Below, one piece after another: positions 10,397 to 22,375 of a stretch of DNA of 64,000 nt. A program made the translations under genes and the position numbers. Position 1 is the stretch's first letter. The number at the start of each line of letters is the position of its first letter. Origin of the DNA: Paramecium tetraurelia. Its lineage: Eukaryota > Ciliophora > Oligohymenophorea > Peniculida > Parameciidae. The DNA lies in contig NW_001799636.1 of NCBI RefSeq assembly GCF_000165425.1, positions 62,001 to 126,000 on the forward strand, in the 5' to 3' direction. Below the pieces are notes generated by a model that was given only the letters and a program-made list of their open reading frames with translations, searched no databases and was not told where the DNA came from.

Positions 10397-13300
10397 ATGT
10401 TTTACTTTCAAGGTAAAATTTTGTTACTATTTCATATATTCAAGTACACTATCAGTTTATGTTTGAAGCTTTGCGTTTGGGTCTGGATGCCAATAAGAAT
10501 TGCTGGAGTAAAATGATTATGAGATTCAGCATACATCCTCAATTTATTAGACCATTGGTATTTGGTTTCAATGGAATCCTACGTTTTAACAGATGAAGGG
10601 ATTGCAAGGGTACAACCCTAATTATCTCTTATATATCGAGAAGAACGAGATAGATGCAACAACGAGTGCTTCAAGGATATTTCAAGAGTTGGAATATAAC
10701 TATTTTCTTATATAACACTACGCATTTCAAAGCTACGCGTCAGCACCTTAAAATGCATAGCACCAACAAATCGAGAGAGTTTTTAGTTTTAGACTAGACC
10801 CATTCCTTATGGAAGGGAATTGGGGCTTTCATTGTTTTAGCTACGATTCAACAAGCAAAGAGTATAAAGTTTATCTTTGGTTTGCAAAGAAAGGGTCAAT
10901 GACTGAGGACTTTATTTTCGAATCAAAAGGGTACAACTTAGATAGGGATCCAGGAACATAATACACGTATATAGTGGGCGACATATAGACGCCCCCTTTT
11001 GGTTAAGTGTATCGAAAGATGGACGACGAGGTGATTCCGTTGAAGTTTCGAGGTCTGAGAAGTAAGCTTTACTTTAGTGACACTTACTTGGGGACATTGG
11101 CAGAGTTTTTAGCATTAGATTAATTGAGTTGCCAAAAGTATAATTATTGTAATGCCATGGGAATAACAAGAGCATTTGTTCCTTTGATCGATGGAATAAC
11201 TTCGAACTTCCCTCAAGTGTCAATCCAAAACTATAGGGAGGAGAGATTTAGTTTTTCAGGATGGGTAAAGTTAAATAAGATGTATGGTGCATCTTAGGAT
11301 ATAACAATAGTTAGAGTGGCCATCTATGAGTTTTACTCAAATGATTATATTATGGGAGATAGACTGTTTATGATGAGTTATCATTATGATCCTGAATACC
11401 TGTAAAATTCATCAATTTAAATTGATACATATTCATATGACTACCCCTACATATCCTTTTATACGACCACTCTATTTGACACCTACAAAAAGCAAGGCTT
11501 GAGTATGTTCGAGTTGATGACCAAATGGCATTACTTTATGTTTGAAGCAGGAGTTCAATCATATGTCTCTAATGTTAATGTTCGAATAAGGGATGGAGCA
11601 ATCTCAGATCCCAATTATTACGACATAAAATATAATTACTAAAGAAGGAATCAATTCAAACAATCCTAAGTAGTTGTAAATTTAGGAGGAGATAAGTTCA
11701 GTCCTAGTCCTATGAATGGATTCTTAGCCAATGTGGCGATGGAGTATTGTTACTCAAGTGATTAAGTCTTTGAGTTCAGTAAATATCTTATGTTATTTTG
11801 AAAAGGATGCCATTCTATTTGCCAAACCTGCTTTGGTCCTGATAAAACACATTGTCTAAGTTGTAAGGATACCACAACAAAGGTGTTGAAGAATAATTAA
11901 TGTCTGTGTATACGAAATTATTACGAAGATGAAAACAATGCTTGTCAAAGTATTTATTATCGAATCTAAAATATAGCTCACAATTCATATTTGGGATCAC
12001 TCCAATTAGTGTAAACTAATCGTAATAATGCGTGTCAAGAGGATCAATTTCTAATTCCAGGAGACAGTTCCACAATCTGTCAGAAGTGTCCATCATCAAA
12101 GAGTGATTTTCAAATAATGTGCAGTGATTGTTTATTGAATCAAAAGACATGGTATCAAAACCCCATTTGCTCACAAGATTACATCCAACACCAAGAAGGA
12201 GATGTGTTCGACGGGAGTAGCGCTTATCAATTGATAAAAAGGGATAAGATTGATTAAGATTATTATCTGATTGGCAAGGATGGAAGTTTAAGTCTCTGTG
12301 AGGGTTGTTTCGGAGTAGTGACAGATGATACACAATCACACATATTGTAATATTAATTGGATAAACTTACCAAAATCTACTGCAAACCTTGTCATCAAAT
12401 AATTAATAACTCTTGTGTCAATCTCAATCTTAATTGTCTTGAATGTGACGATGACTTCAAATGTCTGACCTGTTAATCAGACTTTCAATTACTGAATTCA
12501 GACTGTATTAAATGTCCCTCTCATGAATGTTCCACATGTATAATTAATTAAGGCAGGGTGAAATGTGCATCATGTCCAAAGGCTACTTACCTAAATAACG
12601 GCGCTTGTGTAAAATGCGGTCAAAACTGTTAAATATGCGACATTGACAGGTGTTAAAGATGCGTTGACATTAATCAATACTATCTATCACTTGATGGTTT
12701 GAATTGTTATCCAAATCCTATTCCTAATTGTTTGATTGCTTTCGAAAGAGTCAATGGTCAAAGAACATCGAGTCTCCAATTCAATTACCCTCTCTTGCAA
12801 AGAGATCAGACTACAGTTGTGGAATGTGCTTTGTGTAAATCTAATTATATCAATAAATTGACCAGTTGCTCATACTACGATCAAATGGATGAAACTGAAT
12901 AGAGTCTAGATATCAACAATGATGGTAACATCCTGTAATTAGACATCTAAATTGCTAAAGCTACTTAATGCTAGAATATTGAGGCTAAAAATATGAAAAT
13001 CGATTGTCAAAGTCCCTGTTTTTAATGTGTTAAGCAAAACAAATACTTATTGGATGGATGGAAACAACAATTAATGCCCTTTTATCAATCCTATTTCTCA
13101 TCCTCTAAATTTGATAATGCCCCAGATCCCCTCAATACCAATCTAGTCTATAGCAAAGATAATCTTCATATACACTGCACTTCCTGTCGAGAAGGATATG
13201 AATTATATATAACAGAATGCATCCCCATTTGCTCATCAAATTGTGAATGTAAAATAGTCAATAATCAAAATATGTGTTATAAATGCAAATCAAATTAAAG

Positions 13301-16300
13301 AGGTCAACCATTGAGTCTCTTTGATGGCCAATGCATAGAATGTCCATATAATTGTGCTCACTGCAAAATAAGAACTAAGACAGAGATCAAATTGATCAAT
13401 CAGTACTTCGATCCAGAATATTCAGACTTACAAATCTATGGCCATCAGTGTCTCCTCCCTTACGCTGACACCACTCTCTACTATGACATTGATATAGGAG
13501 TGTACGTAGAATGTTCTTCTTCCCTTTGTGAAAATTCCCTTAAGTTACCAATCAATTATTATTGCGACCTTACTAGCTACAATACTGCCAAATCCAGTTA
13601 TTCGGGTACTCTGGATGAGTTCTTAAAATATAATGTCCTTTTGACTGATTATGAGTCATTCAAACCCTTTTATGAAACCTAATTCTTTTATTTGATCATG
13701 AATCAAAGGACTCTGAAGACCATATCTTTCGAAGTCACTTTAATATCTAGCAATGCATATTGTGAATTACCAAAAAACTTTACATTAGCAACCAATTTAA
13801 GACGCAACATCTTTACTTTAATCAACCTTCCCATTGTCCTCAAAAGCAACGTCAACTAATTACAATTATTCACCAAAACCTTATAAATCATTGGATATTC
13901 AGATGTTACAATTAAGAATCTATAGATTACTAATTTCCCATTAGCCGATGTTTCGATCTTTATATCTGATACCTTTGGATTTGTTGTCACAATGAAAGAC
14001 ATGCTTTTTAGTTGCTAGAATGTCAAATTATAAGTCACTATAAATAATCCAAAGTAGATAAAATGTGATTCACTTACATTTAAGGATATGATAGTGCCAA
14101 ATACCTATGGAATATTTATGTATTAAGGATTAGACAACGATAAGATTGTACAAGTGGAATTTATCAACGTCAAGGTTATCAATACAATTCTTACGAACTC
14201 CTCTCTTTTTGTATTGTCACTTTTTGAAACCTTTTAAAATTAGAATGTAAAATTTAATACCTTCTTGGTTCAAGATTCCTAATTTACTGATTCTACAATC
14301 CTATAAACCAACTATTAGACATCAATAAGAAAGGCTGTCGTCGAATTTACTCAATTGAAAACCATAACTTCAACATTCATTTCTTCAGTATTTCTTCATT
14401 TCGAAGGATTCCTCAATGTGAAACTAATAGATTGTTAATTGGATCAGAGTGCCTTTAAAGATGGTTCAATTTGGTTATTGCTTCCATTGTTCCAATTATA
14501 AAACATCAAAATTACTGACAACACTCTAGAGACTTCAAATGATAGGTTTATTACAAACAAAGGAACAGTGGCATACTCAGATTCTGATAATGATCAAAAC
14601 TTCAACTAGATTTAAAATTTACTTTTTGAGAATAACCAATTTGCAAGTGGCAAAGCTTTTATAGAAATCTATTAGAATGTATTTATTGGGCTATCCATAG
14701 AGATTACCGATTTGAACATCCATTCGAATTAATTATTTGGATCATCTAGCAAGTATAAAAATAGAAATGTGGTTTCTGAAAATTCAACAATCTATCTTGA
14801 CGTCTATAAAATTGCACTAAAAAACGTAGATATCATAAGGAAGCAATCTTTTCCTGAATTGGCAATCCTCAATAGCATAGATGTTCAAGTCCTAAATCTG
14901 AATGCTCGACATTCTGAACTGAAGACATCCTTCTTGCACAATTCCTACTCCTGTGCTCAAAAGTCCATCTTCGTGTAAGGATATACGGCCTTGATGTACA
15001 TTTACAATGCCTAGAACATTAAGTTTGAGAAGATATATTTGAATAATTTGAGAAGTGCCAACTTGCCCTTCATTTTTATAAAGTCTTCAGATAAAATGAA
15101 AGTAAGATAGAATGAAAGTGTTCTAATCCAGAACAGCTATTTCTCTCAAAACTTACTTCTCTTGACTGCGATCAGTGAATAATAGGCAATAATTCAAATT
15201 AGTTCAGAGCAGTACTAGAATGTAATCATAAGAAATGTCACCTTCTTTCATAATTATTAGCACAGTTACGTATAAGACTTATCGTTTATATCGTCCTCTA
15301 CTATCCTTTTTTCAAGTCCCTATTCGACCATAAAAATAGAGCAAGTAACATTTGAAAGGAACATGATAACAAGTGGATAAAATTCCAATTTGGTGCTAAA
15401 GTGTTCGACAATTAAGGTAATCAATTGTAGCTTCTTGCAATCCAATTTGCCTCCTTTGGATACCATTCAACAGAACATCTACTGGGGTATCAAATAGGAC
15501 CAAGTGTTATATTTTGAAAACTATACCCAGTCTTTCCCAATCTATTCTCAAGGAGGCAGCGCATATTTATCTGCAAATTCATTAGAGATTGAGAATGTAT
15601 TGGTTTTGGAGTCAAGATCATAGAAGGGAGGAGCCTTTTACATAGCACCAGTGTAATATGGAGTTATTAACATTCAAAACATCACCTTCTTAGATTGCAG
15701 GGCTAGTTTGGAAAAAGTATCATCTGCACAAGGAGGGACTATGTATATCGATGCCTCATTAGCTCAATTAGATATCACAATTAAAGATGTTGAGATAACC
15801 AGAAGCTATAGCAGAAGAGAAGGAGGAGTCTTTTTTATCAATCCCTCCAAAACCAAGAATTCAGTGAGATTGATCAATATTATGGTCAGCGAATCCTATT
15901 CACTGTTTTATTCATTTCTAAGGATCCCCTAAACTTCTAGTGCTGACGTATATATTCAAAACTTTGTTGTAAGAAACAGTTATTAAGGATTCAAGGATTA
16001 TCTTGGATTACTTTTTTATTTATCTGAGATAGAACTGAGTACATTCTAAAGTAGTTACTTCATATCTTTGATGGGCAACTTAACTATTGATATCAGCACT
16101 ATTTCAAATCAATTCAGTGGACTATTTGAGATTCAATCAGGATAGGCAATCTTTAAACAGATGAGCATTTCAAATTGTTTCATGTATTCTCAACCAATGA
16201 TGATCTTTACTTCAGTGAACTTATTGACTTTCTAGGATATCAGAATGTACAATATATCAAATCACTAATACGATGAAGATCCTGTTGACTAATTTGAAAT

Positions 16301-19300
16301 AACTTACCAGGCATTATAAATGGGTTGCACTCAAGAAACATCCAAGCCTTCTTATCTTTATGATGCCTTAAATAGTTCAATTATAAATTATTACGGACAG
16401 CAGAATATCAAAAGTATTAGTGCGAGTTTCGCTTATCCCACTAGTTTGATTCAAATAGATTCAATAGAGAAGGACTTTAAGATCACATATAAAGATAGTC
16501 AATTCTCAATGTTAACTTGTTCAAATTGCTAGAAAGCGTTGATACTCCATACCTTTAATACCTATTATAATATGGGAGTCAACATAGTTCAGATTGATAA
16601 TATCAAATTCCACCAGAACATCTGCGGATACAGTTGTATTGTTTTTCTGTAAGAGAACAGTAATCGATTGCTATCTTTAACCTCTTCATCTAAGGAAAAT
16701 CTCATCTACACAGTTTCAGTCAGATCGAGTGAGTTTCTTAGAAATACTGGATAGAATGGAGGAGTATTTTATGTGGATGATATAAATTTCCTTATTGATT
16801 CCTGTGTTTTAAACTATAATCAGGCCTCGCAATCGGGAGGTGTTGTTTACTTCATTTCCAAATCTGCTGCATTCAATATCTATGATTCTGATTTGACATC
16901 CAATTCTGCCTAAATTGGAGGGGCATTCTATCTAAATAATTATACTCTCAATTCGCCAGACAGACTCAATCTACATCTTATAAACAACAGAGCTATTGAT
17001 TACGGGAAGAATTATGCTGAATATCCTTCTTAATTGACAGTTTCGTTGGATGGAGAATAGACCCAATTAGACAAGAAAGTGATCTTCTCCAATTCCTCCA
17101 CAATTATAGATTTGATAACAATACAGCCCTACTCTTTCAACAATTAAACTAAAGATTTCATCGTATTACCAAGTGGATAAGCAATACGCAATTACAAGTA
17201 TTACAATGAGACTACGTAATAATTTGTGTCTTATAATTTGACATTTCGAATATTGGCTTTAAACAAACAAAATAACAAAATTCAAAATTTACAAGGGACA
17301 AAATGCACCATCAATTCTTTTCTTGTCTCCAAAGCATCTTCTAATTAGGAGATTCCAAATGTGTTGTCAGATGCTAATGCCACCTTCACAAATTTAAAAG
17401 AAGTTGCGTTTGATACAGATAATTAGGATTATAATTTAGATGACATGATAATATACTTTGACCCAACAAAAAATTCTGAATAAGTCTTACAATTGGAATT
17501 CTTTTGTGACTCAGTCAGGATACCTCAATTTGATCCAGAGCCTCCGTATTTGTTAAACACTTTAATACAAGACTATCGTTTGAGAGTAAATGTTTAATCT
17601 TTGGATTGCTAATTGGGTGAACAAAAACGATTAGATGATGGTACATGTGTAGTGTGTGATTCAACACTGGATCAATATTCAGTTTAGCCTGGCTAGCAAT
17701 GTTAAACAAGAGACTCAATATCCACAGAAGCAGTGACATCAGCAAGTGTAAAATTGAGACCTGGGTATTGGAGACCTTACACTTACAGTGTTAGGATTGA
17801 GTACTGTTTGAATATGGAGATCAATTGCGAAGGAGGATGGATTCCAGGTAATCCTTCCTGTTTCACTGGACACATAGGTGCATTATGTGAATAATGCGAT
17901 GTCTATAATATTGAGGGTAATGGATCTTGGTCAATTAGTGGGCAGTATAAATGTGGTAGTTGTGATTCTATAGGTGACAATACTATCAAAGTGGCATTAG
18001 TAAGTGCTTGGACAATCATATCCATAATGTTGTCAGTCAAGAGTACAATGGAAATGGTTGAAAACATGGTCATGGGAAAGAAATTGCAGAAGTTTTATAT
18101 TGAGAATCCTAAGACTGGTTATGGAGGTATTCTGATTAAGGTGTTGACAAATTATCTACAAATCATAGGTGTTGTGGCTACATTCCAGCTTTCTTTGCCA
18201 AGTGCATTATCTGAGGCATTCAAGACAGTTGGCAGTCCTGTGGAATCCATGAGTTACTCTCTGGATTGCTTTCTGATTAACATGTCAAAGATTGACATTC
18301 TTTACTTCAGAATGATATGGGCTTTGATTATGCCTTTGATCTACATATTCACATTCTGTATCCTTTATATTATAGCAATCATTGTTAGGATTGTAATCCC
18401 GAATAGAAGTGCCATCACTACTACTCTAATATATTTGTTTACTTTCCTACAACCTACCTTATTAGGTGGATTCATCTCCTTGTTGTCCTTTAGATAAATC
18501 TCAGGCATCTATTGGATCCAGGGTAATGTCTCCTACAGATATGATACAAGTACTCATTTGGGATGGCTAATTACCTTTGTTTTGCCATCGGCTTTGATGC
18601 TTGGGTTAATCATACCAACTTACTTGTTTCTTAGTTTGTACAAAATTAGAAACAAGTTGGATGATGAGAACAATAGAAAGAATTGGGGTTATCTCTACAA
18701 TGAATATCAACCCAAAGCATACTTTTGGGAAATCGTTAAGGTCTATCAGAAGAGCTTCATCATCACATTTCTAACTTTCTATGAAGACTTGATTATTATT
18801 AAGGCAGCTTTAGTGTTCATTATTGTGTTCATCTACTCTGGATTAACCAAAAGGTTTAGGCCATATAAATTACCCTTTCTTAATTAAGTCGATGATGTCA
18901 GCACTCTAGTGTGTGGAACCTCCATTGTCTTGGGGATGACTTTGTACTCAGCCAATTTAAGCAATAATCAAGAGATTATTTGGCCCTTCTACATTCTCTT
19001 AATATTGATCAATGCATCTTTCATATTTGTGATTCTTTGGGAAATTCTATGGGCCAATCTTGAAAATCAGCAGGCAGCCTTGGACAAATTGAGAGACAAA
19101 CTCAATGCCAAATTTCCAAATTTAGTTAATAAAAACTGGCTCACCAAAAGACTATTCACTAATAGAGGAGAACAACTTAAGAGAAACAAAAGAAGATGGA
19201 AAATGATTCGCAATTACCTGTTCGATATCATAAGAAAATAAGGATTAGTTCAAACTGAAGATAAGTAATTTTATTATCTAATACTTTAGTGATAGTAAAT

Positions 19301-19401
19301 TGGATCGTAAAAGTTTACCAGGCATACCCAAATACTATAATAAAATCTATCCCGAAAACTTCATCGATCAGTTTGGTTCAGATATAGAAATGTCAGTTTG
19401 A
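10397..19401 (+). CDS. Giant (~2,976 aa) cysteine-rich, beta-helix-like multi-span membrane protein
   Basis: Introns at 10508-10529, 11779-11805 (ends AAG) and 19265-19289 join one long frame. From the N-terminus: a hydrophobic leader (KILLLFHIFKYTISLCLKL); a region with a lectin-like patch ERFSFSGWVKLNK and LGGDKFSPSPMNG (LamG/concanavalin-like fold suspected); about 500 residues of Cx2C cysteine-rich repeats of the furin/EGF kind (CPSHECSTC, CGQNCQICDIDRCQRC); about 1,300 residues of short repetitive strands typical of pectin-lyase-like beta-helices (GGAFYIAP, GGVFFINP, GGVFYVDD); a further cysteine cluster (CEGGWIPGNPSCFTGHIGALCEQC); then about seven hydrophobic spans and a basic tail. Large ciliate surface proteins share this plan. 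The role (adhesion, receptor or mechanosensing) is unknown. The last intron extends the tail by about 36 residues past an apparent TGA. Confidence 0.88.
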
Positions 19402-19471
19402 TGAAATTAAGAAAATTATTTAATCATTTAATAAGATTAATTCCTACACAATAATACATTAAATATATATA

Positions 19472-20779
19472 TCAATTAAATAAGACTTCATTACTGGAAA
19501 TGTAAAATGGGACCACCGACATACTCCTCTTCAACCAACCATGATTGTATGTTTATTGTGCTGTGTATCTCTCACGAGATAATCTCTTAACCAGATTCTC
19601 TATAAAATCCCTGAGATCTCTAGATGCCGTATAAGGTATCATAAAGCACGCCTACATAAAAGATATCAGTACTGTCTTCATCAATTCCTGTTAGTTTTCC
19701 TTCCAGGGAGGTTTGCCAAAACAAAGTTCATAAGTCAATACTCCCAAACCCCATATGTCTATCTTCTTGTCGTACATGTCTCCTTCCAAGATTTCAGGTG
19801 ATGCATATATCAATGTCCCACATTGTGTTTGTCGATATTCATCTGGAGAATAGACACAGAACGAGAAGTCGGCTAATTTGATCTATCCAAAACTGAGCAA
19901 TATGTTGTCTGGCTTTATGTCTCTATGGATCACGTCCTGATTGTGAATGTACATTAATGCTAAAGTAATCTATTGAACCAATTGGGCAGCCTCGTTTTCA
20001 GTGAATTTCTTGTTCTGCTTCGTCTGTTAAAGGGTATTCAATTGTCCATGAGAACAATATTCTAATACTAAAACGATTTCAGATTCTAAGTAGGTATTTT
20101 ATTAATCTTACAAGTCTGAAAGAAAGTATACAATCTTGTGATATTTGGGTGCTCTAGAAGATATTATATTTTTATTTCCCAAGCCAATTGACCTTGCATC
20201 ATCTCCTTTATTATTAATGCTTTCTGTATCACTTTCAATGCAACCAAAAATCCTGTCTGAATCTAGATCGCCAAAAACACTTCGCTATACTTACCCACCC
20301 CCAATTTCTTTATTGTCTTAAAATTCTTATACTTTGGCATCTCATTTTTCTCTACCCCAGAGATCAATTTCACCTTCACATTTTAATAACATCCATACCT
20401 TTTGACTCTCGACTTTGTTGCTATTGCTTACTGGCACTAAACCCACAATTGGGCTCTACTCTAATTGAAACGAAATTTATTCGCTTTTCTTTGGAGATGA
20501 ATACTCCAGTTTGCTTTTTAATGTTTGCTGTTGAACCATTGATTTTTAAGAAACAAGCGAAGGAGAACTAATTATGTGTTTTACATCTGTCTCTGTTTTT
20601 ATGATCCCCGTATTTGCCGAAGATATTGAAAATCTCATCTAAGGATCAGATGTTCGATGTCCATATAGGTTTCTTGATTTCTATAACACAGAGTCCACAT
20701 AAGAGAGGATATTTGGATTCGTTGGAGGAGTGTTCACAATTCTAGAGTAAGGCCTATAGGGTTAGTACGGATTATTCAT
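19472..20779 (-). CDS. Serine/threonine protein kinase
   Basis: About 418 residues, introns 20374-20398 (ends AAG) and 20086-20111. A Ser/Pro/Gln-rich N-terminal ~135 residues precedes the kinase domain: glycine loop LGVGKYSEVF, VALKVIQK (catalytic Lys), HPNIT, HRDIKPDN catalytic loop, ADFS in place of DFG, CGTLIYASPEIL (APE-like), DIWGLGVLTYEL and ERYTAQQTYNHGWL in subdomain XI. The arrangement suggests an Aurora/PLK/AGC-like kinase but no subfamily is certain. A 21-nt GT...TAG stretch within ELMKT-ACFM (about 19651-19671) could also be an intron; both readings stay in frame and free of TGA. The glycine-to-serine change in the DFG motif is notable, although the metal-binding aspartate remains. 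Convergent with the giant gene. Confidence 0.92.
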
Positions 20780-21062
20780 CACTTTTTTACACTTTGATTT
20801 ATAAAAAAATTACACTCTCTAAATTTACAACAACCAGACACGAAAATAAAAAAGAAAAACCAATTCATCTAAAACTTGATTGAATCCTTTTAAACAATAA
20901 TCTTACTTTTGACTTCGCTGAAATCACACAAATCTACGAAGATTTGATTTATAATTATTATATTAAAATTAAAAATAAAGTTTGAATCTAACAGATTAAA
21001 CTTACTTGATATGGCAATTGTTAAAATTCAAAAAAAATCATACGTTAATATATTATTTGATG

Positions 21063-22268
21063 AACTCATGCTTTTGTTATTCTTGCATTTAAGAAATCTA
21101 AGAATGGTGGTGTTTAAACAAGTTATAATGCTTTAGCTAGTACAGCTAATTCTTATTGAACAGAAGCCTATGAATATGAATAGATGATTACCACAATATC
21201 ATCATGTATTTTAAGATTGGCTGAATAGTTATTATTTTGAGTTCTTAATCTATCTTAATAGGCTTTAAGATCAGCTTATCTGGTTGATATCATGGTTTAG
21301 ACATCAGAGATTCTAACAGTTTTATCTTCTCTTTCTTAATAGAAATCAGCATATTATTAATCAAAGACTGTTTTTTCAGCTGTTAATTATTATGTTCTTA
21401 AGGAATGTTAATATTTTTAACTGTCTTCATCTTTATAAGCTTTGGTTAAAGCATCAAATATATTCAATCTTAAACTATTTAAGAAATCACAGATTTCGTT
21501 TAAAACTTATCTATCTTTGAAATCAAATCTTTCAGTTAAATTAGTTAATGCTTAAATGAATGATGAATATTAATGTCCAAAGTTTTCAGTATTAGATTTA
21601 ACTTATTTCAATGATTTATTGATTTTATGTTTTTATTCATCTGTAATTTGAATAAAAGCAGCTCTTACATCACCAGATTTAAATAAATCAGTTAATAAAT
21701 CTAATGCTTCATCTATATTTCTAAGTGCATCTGTAAATTCAGTAGTTGTTAATTGAAATGATTAATTTTATGTATTTCTTGCAGCTTCAGCTTCTTTAAA
21801 TGATTAAGTATTATCTGTTTATTTAGCTTTAAGTCCTAATAATATCTATAAATATAATAATAATAATAATAATAATATACATCATCTAATTCATGAAGTC
21901 TAGGAATCAATTCAGAATTCAATACTTTCTTTTCTCTATTGATATCAAATTCAGCTTAATTAGCTTATGAACTAAGTGATATAACTTTGGCATTATGTTC
22001 ACCTTCAACTGCTTCCCATTATGTATTTTCTAATTTCAATCTCTCTTCAATTTATCTTCCAAATGCTTTAACACCATCTCTTAGTGAATCAATAGCTCCT
22101 GTTACTCTCATTGAAACTTCAGCCAAATCTACCACAAAATGTCCAATCTTTGATTATGTTAATTCCTCTATCTACTATTAAACACCTGTATTCACATATT
22201 AATCCATCACCCCTTAATTACTTATCTCATATTCATATATTACTTTTCAATCCTTGTACATGTGACAA
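21063..22268 (-). repeat. Inverted near-identical repeat, arm A (1,206 bp)
   Basis: Reverse complement of arm B at 41391-42595 (1,205 bp). Compared by eye along its length, the arms differ by one inserted A in the third intron. Identity starts inside the coding region just after the signal peptide and stops two bases after the stop codon. Confidence 0.9.
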
Positions 22269-22305
22269 TGTACAAGATCATGGCCATACTCAATAATCTT
22301 TTCAT
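21066..22305 (-). CDS. Trichocyst matrix protein-like gene, copy A
   Basis: 385 residues, introns 22221-22243 (ends AAG), 21846-21880 (35 nt, containing a TTA/TAT microsatellite) and 21168-21191 (24 nt). A signal peptide (MKRLLSMAMILYIVTC) leads into a long coiled coil: VQQQIEELTQSKIGHFVVDL, REKKVLNSELIPRLHELD, FIQALTNLTERFDFKDRQVL, and the C-terminus LVQTPPFLDFLNARITKA. This plan fits the secreted, processed trichocyst matrix protein family and resembles the 8.4-9.5 kb gene. From 22268 down to 21063 it is essentially identical, in inverted orientation, to copy B at 41.4-42.6 kb; the signal peptide and flanks differ. It lies 70 nt downstream of the RdRP gene on the same strand. Confidence 0.78.
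22253..22276. repeat. 24-bp inverted repeat at the edge of arm A
   Basis: Arms CTTGTACAT and ATGTACAAG (9 bp, perfect) flank six bases. It spans the point where identity with arm B ends. Arm B has only the half that lies inside the shared tract. Confidence 0.8.
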
Positions 22306-22375
22306 TAAATTCGTTTTTGTAATTATTAAGTAAATTTCACAAATTTTATAAACTTCATATATACGATAAATATAT

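Noticed and set aside
10190-10411. Minus-strand 73-codon open frame
   Set aside because: AT-rich composition only, overlaps the start of the giant gene, no protein-like features.
21987-22181. Open frame beginning MALCSPST, seen again at 41478-41672 on the other strand
   Set aside because: It is the antisense of the trichocyst-like genes; it recurs only because those genes are duplicated.
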